64,000 nucleotides of DNA from Anthopleura xanthogrammica (Eukaryota; Cnidaria; Anthozoa; Actiniaria; Actiniidae). Both the position numbers and the translations under genes were made by a program. This document shows, piece after piece, positions 43,441 through 54,800 of this stretch. A model generated the notes under the pieces. The model ran no database searches. It saw only the letters and a program-made list of their open reading frames with translations, and was not told the DNA's origin. The stretch spans positions 4,919,978 through 4,983,977 of the forward strand of contig OZ025220.1 in the NCBI GenBank assembly GCA_964019055.1, given 5' to 3'. Position 1 is the stretch's first letter, and the number at the start of each line of letters is the position of its first letter.

Positions 43441-44667
43441 AGATCTTGATCACTAAACCCCATAGTCTCGTTTTGATGCAGTGCTCATCACGATACTGCT
43501 GGTTTGTCGGAGCGGCATACTCATCTACGCAAAGAGCTATTGTTTTTCATTGTATATTGATTATAGAGATGGCTTTACTTCTTGATCAGTATTATTTTTT
43601 CCAGCTGCATCATAGCAATAGGAGGTACAATCACTTAGACATCAAATATTTGAATAATCATCTTTCTTTGCTTGTGTGTTTGCTTTTGTAAATGTCTGTT
43701 GTTGTGTGTATATGTATATACAGTCATTGTCAAAAAGGTCAAGGTCAAGGTCAAAAAAAGAAAAGTATATTATTATGAACAGTGAATTGAATCAGAGGCA
43801 TTCTACTTCTTCATTACGAGTTGAACTGAAACTACTATTTTGCTTTTGAAAAAGGATGGAATTCTATAACTAGATTTAGATGTTGTAAACTAATAAATAC
43901 TTTACTAATATTTTATTTATACTCTTATATCAAATTTAATTTTGTTGGTCATTTTTGTGGGGAAAGCTTGATATTAATTTTGATTGTTCACATTGGTTAT
44001 GTAGACAGGGCCAAGGTTTCCACGATTACGCGATACTGTTTTTCACAGAACTAACAGACATTTTTATGATCAGAATAGGCAGCTGTATTTACTTTTTTTT
44101 TATATTGTTTCTATAATATTTAATTTTCATATTACACTTTGCTTTTTAGAGATTTCATGTTTGTTTTGTTTTTCAATTTGTACCTACGATCTCATCATAT
44201 TATTTTAGTCGGTTCCTTTAAAAAACCTATATTTTTCCAGCATTTTGTTGCCAAAAGGATCCGAATCAGTTATTTCCTTGTTAAAAGCTGAATTACTTCA
44301 ACATATTAGACATCTTAGCAATCATTTGGGCTGAAAGGTTTTTGGATAAAAAACTCGGTAGTTTGTAAGACTCGGCTACAAATAATTTGCTTCATTTAGT
44401 TTTGAATTTTATTCAATATATTCGAAAATTTGTGTATGATATATAAGATAGCTAATTAACTTTCTGTTTCTCCATAAACTTTTAATATTCTCGTTTCTTT
44501 TGTTTAAGTTTCAAACTCGGGAGCTCTTCACTTCTCGACGTCCAGGAGCAAGTGAATTCAAATTAACGTTTTGTCCATTGATGCTTCACGAGCTGTGTCC
44601 AACCCCCCCTGACGAATGAGTGAGCAAGTGAGTGACACATTTGCATATCTAGAGTCCTCATGATAAC
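43441..44667. other. Unassigned AT-rich sequence
   Basis: No recognised gene. A short GGTCAA tandem run lies at 43735-43755. Otherwise nothing seen. Confidence 0.4.
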
Positions 44668-44774
44668 TCATTCCTTGAGTCACTCGTGGACCATGGCGAG
44701 CGGTAGGACGTGTCCTTGAGAGCTCCGCCGAATTTCGTCTAAATCCCTACAATTTGTAAGTTAAATGCCAGCCA

Positions 44775-45640
44775 ATGTCAATGAATTCAAGTAAATCAAG
44801 TAAATTCGTAGGACAAGAGAGGAGTTATCATCAACCTCGTCAACAGAAAGCTCTTTAGTGTCACCCCAAGCTAAATCTCAAAAAATGGCCGAACATAAAG
44901 AGCCTGTCACTATCGATACCCTGTTTGCGATACTCATGGAAGTACAGAAGAACACAAGTGCGCTGCTAGAGGATAATAATGCTTTGATGAAAGACATTGA
45001 TGAAGTAAAAGGAGGGCTATCGATGCAGAACACGTTAGTAGAAGAGCTAAGGAAAGAGAACAAGCAACTAAAAACTGAAGTGCAAGAACTAAGGAAGGCG
45101 TCAGATGCCTGTCTTTTACAAATTAACTTGTTGCAATGCAAACTAGAACAGGTTGAGAACAAGGGAGACGATCTGGAAATGTATACAAGGAAAAGCAGCT
45201 TAGAAATACATGGTGTACCAGAAGCTAAAGAAGAGGACTTGGACACCGTGGTAGTACAGGTCGCTGATCACGTAGGAGTAGAAATTGAGGAGAACGACAT
45301 AGATATTGTACATCGCCTCCCAGTGAAAGTCAACGACATAAGACCTATCATAGTCAAGTTTAAAAGTCACAAAGTAAAGAGTCAAATATACTTCGCTCGA
45401 CGCAGACTTCGAGGAACAGAGCTAGACAGAGACGTTCTAAATGGTGCTGAACAGATCTATATTAACGAGAATCTTACAGCTCAGAAAAGACGACTCTTCG
45501 CGGAAACAAGAAAGACAGCAAAACAACACAAGTGGCACAAAGTATGGACTGTGGATGGTAAGATTTTTGTTTGCCAGCAAAAAGGAGATAGATCCATTAA
45601 AATAAGCAGCTACACAGATTTAGAGGACATTTACGTATGA
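44775..45640 (+). pseudogene. LINE copy 3 ORF1, one probable frameshift near the start
   Basis: By comparison with copy 1, the original start is the ATG at 44775 (MSMNSSKSS); a 1-nt change near 44806 breaks the frame. The downstream frame is open from about 44798 to the stop at 45640, and can start at the ATG at 44885 (MAEHKEPVTIDTLFAIL). It contains a coiled coil (about 44940-45180; EELRKENKQLKTEVQELRK), an RRM-like domain (SSLEIHGVPEAKEED, VHRLPV), and a C-terminal domain (FARRRLRGTE, IYINENLTA, WTVDGKIF). The protein would bind element RNA. Confidence 0.8.
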
Positions 45641-45858
45641 ACATTATGAACATTTAAACATATTCACTTTAATTTATGAACAGTTATGCTCCTTGCTGGT
45701 AAATTTTTTTTTTCTTTTTGGATTTACGACATAAGCAGCTACACAGATTTAGAGGACATTTACGTATGAACATTATGAACATTTAAACATATTCACTTTA
45801 ATTTATGAACAGTTATGCTCCTTGCTGGTAAATTTATTTTTTTTTGGATTTACGACGT
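45602..45858 (+). repeat. 129-bp tandem duplication over the ORF1 stop
   Basis: 45602-45730 and 45731-45858 are near-identical. Each contains the last 12 codons of ORF1 and its stop, followed by spacer DNA and a T-run that differs in length between copies. Confidence 0.9.
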
Positions 45859-46174
45859 AATTTCAGTGTAGAAATTTTTTGAGCAGTTATGAATAATAAT
45901 TAGAACCCATTGTTTCTCTTTAATCGTGGTGCTGGTACAGCTTTGTAAGTTCGTTTATTTAGTGTCACACTAGGGATTTGACGGATTCGTTCAATTGCCG
46001 CGATTTTCAATGCAGCTTTTTTGTTTTGTTATATGTGTGTTATGTGTGTGTTGTGTGTTTTGTGTTGTGTCGTCCGCTTCATTTTTTCCTTTATTCTTTG
46101 TATGTGTAGTTTCTTTATTCCACAAAGATATTAAACAGTTTTTTTTGTTTATATTTTGTAAAAGAAAAAAAAAA

Positions 46175-49100
46175 ATGGACGCAAAGCAATTTAATTTTCA
46201 AGTGACTACTTTGAATGTCAGGGGAATGCGAAATTATAAAAAGCGTAGAAAAATGTTACATTGGCTTTCTAGGCATAATGTCTCTAAGGGAATAACTTTT
46301 TTACAAGAAACGCATACAACTGACGAATGTAAGCGAGTTTGGGAAAATGTTTTTAAAGGAGATATATTAATGTCCCACGGAACAAACAATAGTAAAGGTG
46401 TAGCCATACTTCTTGGCGACAAGTTAGAACACAAAATCCAAGAAACTTCTATTGATAGAAGAGGTAGATATATAATTATCTCGGTAGTTATTCAGGGCAG
46501 TAAATTTATTCTTATAAATATTTATCAACCAAATGATGAAAAAGGCCAAATAGACACTTTAAACGAAATAATTGAGAAGGTTAACTCGTTAAACATCTCA
46601 GTGTTTACTCCAATAATCTGGGGTGGAGACTTTAATACAATTTTTGATGTTGCACTTGATGCATCAGGGGGTAACCCCTCCGTCAAAACAAAGACGATAG
46701 AGTCTCTTCAAACAATCATTTCGGACCTGGATCTCTGTGACATTTGGAGAATCCGCAATCCAGAGTCTAAACAATTTACTTGGAGTGGAGTGGCTCAAGG
46801 AAGAGTAACGAATAGAGAAAAACGGCTATTCAGACGACTAGATTATTTTTTCATTTCGGACTGCCTGCAACCTTTCACAGCCTACACAAAAATTATACCA
46901 GCCCCATCCACAGATCACTCAGCCATAACTATTAAACTTTCGTCATTTGAGGAAAGTAAACAAGGTCCATCTTTCTGGAAATTAAATAATTCTCTTTTGA
47001 AAAAAGAGAAATATGTTAATGAGATAAATCAGTTAATTCCTAATGTTTTGAAGGATCTTAAAAAACAGATGATTTCTAATGGTCAGAGCATATGGGAGAT
47101 AATGAAGTATGAGATACGAAAGTTCACAATAAAATATTCGAAGATTCGAGCTAAGGAGTTTCGATCTAAATAATCTAAGTTAGAAAAAGATATCGCAGAA
47201 ATAGAAAAGAAAATAGATTGGGTTCATGACCCAAGATTGTTAGAAAAGCATGACGTGCTGAAAGGAGAATTAAACGAGTACAGCAACTATGTAACTGAAG
47301 GTATAATTTTAAGATCCAAGTGTAAGTGGTATGAGGAAGGTGAAAAAAGCACCAAGTATTTTCTATCTCTGGAAACAAGGAATAAAGCTAAGACGTGCGT
47401 AAAGAAAGTAATAAGTAAAAACTCTGAAATAACAGATTCTAGAAGTATTTTAGAAGAGATAACGAAATATTATAGTGACTTATACTCGTCAAAAAGTAAT
47501 GTGTCCGAACAAGAATGTTCAGACTTCTTGTCCAATCACGTAAATACACCGAAATTGACGTCTGAGGAATCAGAACGATGTAACGGATACTTAACTGTTC
47601 AGGAGTGTTTTGGATCCCTACAAAAGATGGGCAACTCGAAAAGCCCTGGTAATGATGGACTAACCAAAGAGTTTTATTGTACATTTTGGGAAAATATCGG
47701 ACAGTTGATGGTTGATAGCTTTAATGACGGTTACGAAAAGGGTTCTCTTTCAACAACACAATGCCAAGCTATTATTACTTTAATAGAGAAATCAGGGAAA
47801 GACTCTAGGTATTTAAAAAATTGGCGACCAATTAGCTTGATCAATGTTGATGTTAAGATTTGTAGTAAGGCCCTCTCTAATAGACTGGTTACAATAATAC
47901 CTTCCATCATTCACCCTAATCAAGCAGCATACGTCAAAGGTCGGACCGTTGACGAGCCCATCAGATTTATTGAAGATCTGATGGAATATACAATAACAGA
48001 GCAAGAATCGATATTGCTATTTGCGGCTGATTTCGAAAAAGCTTTTGATAGTATAAATCATAATTTCATTTGGGCTACGCTCAAACACTTTGGCTTTAAT
48101 GACGAATTTATTAAGTGGATTCGTCTGTTACTAAATAATACAAAAAGCTGTGTATTAAATAATTTAACGGCTACAGACTTTTTTGAGGTAAGAAGGGGGA
48201 CCAAACAAGGGGATCCTATCTCTCCATATTTGTTTATTATAATGATTGAATGCATGGCGTTAATGATAAGAAATAACAATAGCATACAAGGAATTGACTT
48301 TGGGGATGAATGTATGACAAAAATTCTTCTCTTTGCAGATGACACTACCTTTTTTCTAAAAGATATCAACTCGTTATCAAAAACACTAGAGGTATTAAAA
48401 CAATTTAAACAGTTTTCTGGTCTTCAAATAAACCGTGAAAAATCTGAGATAGGGTGGCTAGGCCCCAACATCACGAATAGCTTACTTGATACGACACATC
48501 ATAATTTAAAATGGATTGACTTTCATGAATCAGGGATAAAAATTCTAGGTATATATTTCTCTCACAATAGGAATTATCATATTACTAATAATTACGAAAG
48601 AATTTTTCAAAATTTCAAAACGACCCTCACAATCTGGAAAAGTAGACTTCTCACGCCCATAGGTAGAATTCAAGTAGTAAAAGCACTAGGTCTCTCTAAG
48701 CTTTTATATGTATGCACAAAGTTAGGAGCTAATGAAAACTTCTTCAAACGTGTTAAAGACGAAGCTGTAAACTTCATATGGAATGGTAGAAAACCAAAAA
48801 TTAAATATAATACTTTGATTGGCAAATATAATGACGGAGGACTTAAACTCCTTGACTTCGGTAGTATGATTAAGGCAAGCATTGTCAGATGGGTGTCAAG
48901 GCTAGCGGATAAAACAAATAGTTATTGGAAAAGCTTACCTTTAAAGAAGTTAAAAATCATAGGAGGAATTGAATGTGTTCGCGAGAACTTTGATAGTGGC
49001 AAAATACCACAGGACATGTCAAAGTTCTATGCCAAAGCTCTTGGGGTTTGGTCGGAACTTAGCTATTTAGAAGTAAAAAGTGATGATTTAAAAAGTATTT

Positions 49101-50014
49101 TGAAACAATCTTTGTGGAATAATGTTTTCATTAAGTTCACCTGTAACGTAAAATGTATGGAACGTTTGTTGAGTTTTAATGTGCGATGTATAAACGATCT
49201 TTGGAATTTTAACACTGGCTTTAGTTGGAAAGCTGCAGTAGAGAGAGGTTGTTCTAACAGGGACTGGTTAACTTGGATGGGGATTATCAGGGCTTTACCA
49301 GCACCGTGGGTTAAAACATTAAAGCTTAATGTGGGTTTTCAATGTGAAATTGAAGATATAAGCACCATTAGGATACAAATTGATGGAAATATGTTTGATT
49401 TGAATAAAGTTAAAACAAATCAAATATACCAAAAACTTGTAACCAAAAAATTTGAGCAACCAACTGCTCAACATAGGTGGCAAAAAATATTAAATAATAG
49501 TGAAATCAATTGGAGCGAGGCCTACTTACTTGTTTACTCAACAACGATAGATACAAAACTTAGATGGTTTCAATATAGATTACTAATGAATTGTTTGTAT
49601 CTAAATAAGGACTTATATAAGTTTAAGCTCAAAGACTCTGAGTTATGTTCTCTTTGCAATAAGCACGTTGAAACAATCGAACATCTATTTATAAATTGTG
49701 AGGTATCTGCGAAATTATACTCTGAAATCTCAATATGGCTTAAAGAGTATGGTATCGATTTGCCAGTATTAAGTTTATTATTATTAATTGTAGGGCCATG
49801 TCCATCAACAAAATCTTCTATATTTATCAATTTTTTGTTACTTTTATTTAAATCATATATCTATAGAGCAAAGCTTAATGGAAGTCAGTTGGAAATTAAT
49901 GGTTTTAAAGCATACCTTAAATACTATGAAAGGATTGAATATTGTATTGCTGTAAAAAATAATAATAAGCAGTTCCACCTGACAAAATTCAAAGCTATAA
50001 AACAAATAATATAA
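46175..50014 (+). pseudogene. LINE copy 3 ORF2 (endonuclease-reverse transcriptase), single in-frame stop
   Basis: ATG at 46175 after an A-run. One frame of 1,280 codons to TAA at 50014, interrupted only by TAA at 47171-47173. Residues 1-240: AP endonuclease with LNVRGMRNYKKRRKM, QETH, INIYQPND, GGDFN, RRLDYFF, STDHSAIT. Linker to about 430, around the premature stop. RT about 460-780: KSPGNDGLTKEFY, WRPISLINVDVKICSKAL, FAADFEKAFDS, RGTKQGDPISPYLF, FADDTTFFL. C-terminal domain ending in CSLCNKHVETIEHLFINC, a CCHC-type knuckle (residues about 1160). It would nick target DNA and prime cDNA synthesis there. The stop separates the endonuclease from the RT. Confidence 0.9.
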
Positions 50015-50227
50015 GTTTAAATATGTTGCTTTTTTGTTCAGACAATGTAATTAATGATAATAACAGGAAATAACTGTAATATCTTTGTAAAAGTAGAAGT
50101 AGTATTGTACTGTATTATATTGTATTGTAATGTAATAGTAGTAGTAGTAGTAGTATTGTAGCTGTCTTATTTAGAATAAAGGAAATAATTAATTAAAAAA
50201 AAATAAAAAAATAAAAAAATAAAAAAA
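50015..50227 (+). other. LINE copy 3 3' UTR and A-rich tail
   Basis: Contains a TAG trinucleotide run (50137-50153), AATAAA at 50175, then AAAAAAT repeats. It lacks the palindrome seen in copy 1. Confidence 0.7.
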
Positions 50228-50268
50228 TCATTCCTACGAGTCGCGTATCCACAAGTAAAAAAAACATT

Positions 50269-50456
50269 TAGAAAAAACCTACTAATGGTCTATCACCAAT
50301 CGAGCCCTGTGATTGGCTGAGCTACTAGGGGTCTATTAGTGATAGACCTCAAGTAGCGAAAAGCGCCGGTTTTGAAAACCAAAAAATATATATTTAAAGC
50401 AAAATCCAAAACTTTTTGCATTCTTTTATTGGACCGATTAGTAGGTTTTTACTAAA
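50269..50456. mobile_element. Inverted-repeat MITE-like element
   Basis: AAAACCTACTAATGGTC near 50271-50290 pairs with GACCGATTAGTAGGTTTT at 50434-50452; GGTCTATCAC (50288-50297) and GTGATAGACC (50339-50348) form an inner pair. Non-coding; no clear target duplication. Confidence 0.5.
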
Positions 50457-50482
50457 ACAATTAGACCTCTCGCCCTCATGGC

Positions 50483-50535
50483 CTACGAGTCAATAGCCCA
50501 TTCGGCCTTCGGCCTCATGGGCTATTGACTCGTAG
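50483..50535. other. 19-bp perfect hairpin
   Basis: CTACGAGTCAATAGCCCAT (50483-50501), a 15-bp loop that is itself repetitive (TTCGGCCTTCGGCCTC), and the exact inverse at 50517-50535. A diverged third copy of the arm occurs at 50660-50680. Confidence 0.8.
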
Positions 50536-50903
50536 ACCATTCGGACTCGAGGACTAATTGTTAATTAGACCAAAAGAAATGTTACGTTATACCTTACACT
50601 TGCTGTAATAGTTTTCTCGGCATCTCTGACAGTACCAATAAGTCCTCGAGCCCGAATGGCCTATGAGTCAATAGCCAATTTGGCCATCGGCTTCATAGAA
50701 ACTGAGACTAGCCTTGGTAGCGATAAATATGTTGCAAAGAATCTAGGGTAAACTTAGGTGAAAAAATAATAAACTATACCAAAATACTTCCAAAATTTCT
50801 CAAAAAAGCTGTAGGCTTCAAGAGACCTCATTGCCTTTATAAAGATGTAATTATTCTAAATATTATTGTATATATATATATATACGTGAAATGATTAATA
50901 ATA

Positions 50904-51391
50904 ATGAGCATGAGCATGAGCATGAGCATGAGCATGAGCATGAGCATGAGCATGAGCATGAGCATGAGCATGAGCATGAGCATGAGCATGAGCATGAGCA
51001 TGAGCATGAGCATGAGCATGAGCATGAGCATGAGCATGAGCATGAGCATGAGCATGAGCATGAGCATGAGCATGAGCATGAGCATGAGCATGAGCATGAG
51101 CATGAGCATGAGCATGAGCATGAGCATGAGCATGAGCATGAGCATGAGCATGAGCATGAGCATGAGCATGAGCATGAGCATGAGCATGAGCATGAGCATG
51201 AGCATGAGCATGAGCATGAGCATGAGCATGAGCATGAGCATGAGCATGAGCATGAGCATGAGCATGAGCATGAGCATGAGCATGAGCATGAGCATGAGCA
51301 TGAGCATGAGCATGAGCATGAGCATGAGCATGAGCATGAGCATGAGCATGAGCATGAGCATGAGCATGAGAATGAGAATGAGAATGAGAAT
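50904..51391. repeat. GAGCAT hexanucleotide microsatellite, about 78 units
   Basis: Perfect GAGCAT repeats over 467 bp (50904-51370), then four GAGAAT units to 51391. Five of the six frames are free of stops, which produces long artificial dipeptide frames (His-Glu, Met-Ser, Met-Leu, Ala-His). No gene is implied. Confidence 0.98.
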
Positions 51392-51659
51392 AATAGGAAA
51401 TAAGCATTATTAAAACGTGAACTATTTCTTTATTCTTACAGTCATTAAATAATAGAATTTTATGATTCAAGTGATTTCCGCAAGACTGGGTAAAAAAGCA
51501 GACAAGGTTGGGCTGCTTGAAGTTTAATCAAAACTGAAAAACGTTCAAAGTGCACGAAGATGTGCTCTCTTAGTTCATACTCTCTTGCTATAATCACAAA
51601 ATATTCGCCCATAGAAAGCTAACAATCTCCCCTTTCTCTGTCTCCTCCACACAGGAAAA
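51392..51659. other. Short unassigned spacer
   Basis: AT-rich, no feature recognised. Confidence 0.4.
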
Positions 51660-51883
51660 AATTTCAAAATCCCAATTTAGACGATTTGGGAAATTCTTGG
51701 AAACTTTTCCCAATAATGGGAAAAATTGGGATAAAATTGGGAAACCAAATAAACAATATTGGGAATTTATTGGAAAGGCTTCTGTTCTGTTTCCTGATAA
51801 CAATAATTTCCCAACATCGGGAAAGTGAAACCAATCAAATCCCAATATTGGTAATATTTTGGGATTAAATTTCCAACAAAAAC
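51660..51883. repeat. Divergent CCCAAT/ATTGGG-rich sequence next to the satellite
   Basis: Irregular copies of CCCAATAATGGGA, ATTGGGAA and TTCCCAA. The words are those of the satellite monomer, but without the 83-bp period. It grades into the array at about 51840-51890 through AAATTTCCAACAAAAACCCAAAC. Confidence 0.65.
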
Positions 51884-54800
51884 CCAAACATGGGAATAAA
51901 TTGAAAAAAATTACAAACTGAATCCCTAAAATGGAAATTAAATGGGACTGTACTTTCTATCAAAACCCAAACATGGGAATAAATTGAAAATAATTACAAA
52001 CTGAATCCCAATTATGGGAATTAAATGGGACTGCACTTCCAATGAAAACCCAAACATGGGAATAAATTGAAAATAATTACAAACTGAATCCCAAAAATGG
52101 GAATTAAATGGGACTGTACTTCAAATCAAAACCCAAACATGGGAATAAATTGAAAAAAATTACAAACTGAATCCCAAAAATGGGAATTAAATGGGACTGT
52201 ACTTCCAATCCAAACTCAAACATAAGAATAAATTGAAAAAAATTACAAACTGATTCCCAATTATGGGAATTAAATGGGACTGTACTTTCAATCAAAACCC
52301 AAACATGGGAATAAATTGAAAAAAATTAGAAACTCAATCCCAGAAATGGGAATTAAATGGGACTGTACTTCCAATGAAAACCCATACTTGGAAATTAACT
52401 GAAAAAAATTAAAAACTGAATCCCAATTATGGGAATTAAATAGGACTGTACTTCCAATCAAAACCCAAACATGGGAATAAATTGAAAATAATTACAAACT
52501 GAATCTCAGAAATGGGAATTAAATGGGACTGTACTTCCAATCAAAACCCATACTTGGAAATTAATTGAAAATAATTACAAACTGAATCCCAAAAATGGGA
52601 ATTAAATGGGACTGTACTTCCAATCAAAACCCAAACATGAGAATAAATTGAAAAAAATTACTAACTGAATCCCAATTATGGGAATTAAATGGGACTGTAC
52701 TTCCAATCAAAACCCAAACATGGGAATAAATTGAAAATAATTAAAAACTGAATCTCAGAAATGGGAATTAAACGGGAATGTACTTCCAATCAAAACCCAT
52801 ACTTGGAAATTAATTGAAAATAATTACAAACTGAATCCCAAAAATGGGAATTAAATGGGACTGTACTTCCAATCAAAACCCAAACATGGGAATAAATAGA
52901 AAAAAATTACAACTGAATCCCAATTATGGGAATTAAATGGGACTGTACTTTCAATCAAAACCCAAACATGGGAATAAATTGAAAATAATTACGAACTGAA
53001 TCTCAGAAATGGGAATTAAATGGGACTGTACTTCCAATCAAAACCCATACTTGGAAATTAATTGAAAATAATTACAAACTGAATCCCAAAAATGGGAATT
53101 AAATGGGACTGTACTTCCAATCAAAACCCAAACATGGGAATAAATTGAAAAAAATTACAAACTGAATCCCAATTATGGGAATTAAATGGGACTGTACTTC
53201 CAATCAAAACCCAAACATGGGAATAAATTGAAAATAATTACAAACTGAATCTCAGAAATGGGAATTAAATGGGACTGTACTTCCAATCAAAACCCATACT
53301 TGGAAATTAATTGAAAATAATTACAAACTGAATCCCAAAAATGGGAATTAAATGGGACTGTACTTCCAATCAAAACCCAAACATGGGAATAAATTGAAAA
53401 AAATTACAAACTGAATCTCAGAAATGGGACATAATTGGGACTGTACTTCCAATCAAAACCCAAACATGGGAACAAATTGAAAATAATTCCAAACTGAATC
53501 CCAGAAATGGGAATTAAATGGGACTGTACTTCCAATCAAAACCCAAACATGGGAATAAATTGAAAAAAATTACAAACTGAATCCCAATTATGGGAATTAA
53601 ATGGGACTGTACTTCCAATCAAAACCCAAACATGGGAATAAATTGAAAATAATTACAAACTGAATCCCAGAAATGGGAATTAAATGGGACTGTACTTCCA
53701 ATGAAAACTTATATTTGGAAATTAGTTGAAAATAATTACAAACTGAATCCAAAAATGGGAATTAAATGGGACTGTACTTCCAATGAAAACCCAAATATGG
53801 GAATAAATTGAAAATAATTACAAACTGAATCCCAATTATGGGAATTAAATGGGACTGTACTTCCAATCAAAACCCAAACATGGGAATAAATTGAAAATAA
53901 TTACAAACTGAATCCCAAAAATGGGAATTAAATGGGACTGTACTTCCAATGAAAACCTATACTTGGAAATTAATTGAAAATAATTAAAAACTGAATCCCA
54001 AAAATGGGAATTAAATGGGACTGTACTTCCAATCAAAACCCAAACATTGGAATAAATTGAAAATAATTACAAACTGAATCCCAGAAATGGGAATTAAATG
54101 GGACTGTACTTCCAATGAAAACTTATATTTGGAAATTAGTTGAAAATAATTACAAACTGAATCCCAAAAATGGGAATTAAATGGGACTGTACTTCCAATG
54201 AAAACCCAAACATGGGAATAAATTGAAAATAATTACAAACTGAATCCCAGAAATGGGAATTAAATGGGACTGTACTTCCAATGAAAACTTATATTTGGAA
54301 ATTAATTGAAAATAATTAAAAACTGAATCCAAAAAATGGGAATTAAATGGGACTGTACTTCCAATCAAAACCCAAACATGGGAATAAATTGAAAAAAATT
54401 ACAAACTGAATCTCAGAAATGGGACATAATTGGGACTGTACTTCCAATCAAAACCCAAACATGGGAATAAATTGAAAATAATTCCAAACTGAATCCCAGA
54501 AATGGGAATTAAATGGGACTGTACTTCCAATCAAAACCCAAACATGGGAATAAATTGAAAAAAATTACAAACTGAATCCCAATTATGGGAATTAAATGGG
54601 AATGTACTTCCAATCAAAACCCATACTTGGAAATTAATTGAAAATAATTACAAACTGAATCCCAAAAATGGGAATTAAATGGGACTGTACTTCCAATCAA
54701 AACCCAAACATGGGAATAAATTGAAAATAATTACAAACTGAATCCCAATTATGGGAATTAAATGGGACTGTACTTCCAATCAAAACCCAAACATGGGAAT

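Larger units (their letters stand above)
44676..50227 (+). mobile_element. Full-length L1/Tx1-like LINE, copy 3, nearly intact
   Basis: About 100 bp of 5' UTR, ORF1, spacer with a 129-bp duplication, a complete ORF2 with one in-frame stop, a 3' UTR and an AAAAAAT-type tail (50192-50227). TCATTCCT at 44668-44675 and 50228-50235 is the probable target duplication; it is short but correctly placed, and the following bases are similar too. This is the best-preserved member of the family in the window. Confidence 0.85.

Noticed and set aside
50837..51470. Open frames of 169-191 codons encoding Met-Leu, His-Glu, Met-Ser and Ala-His repeats
   Set aside because: Translations of the GAGCAT microsatellite in different frames; no unique sequence on either side.
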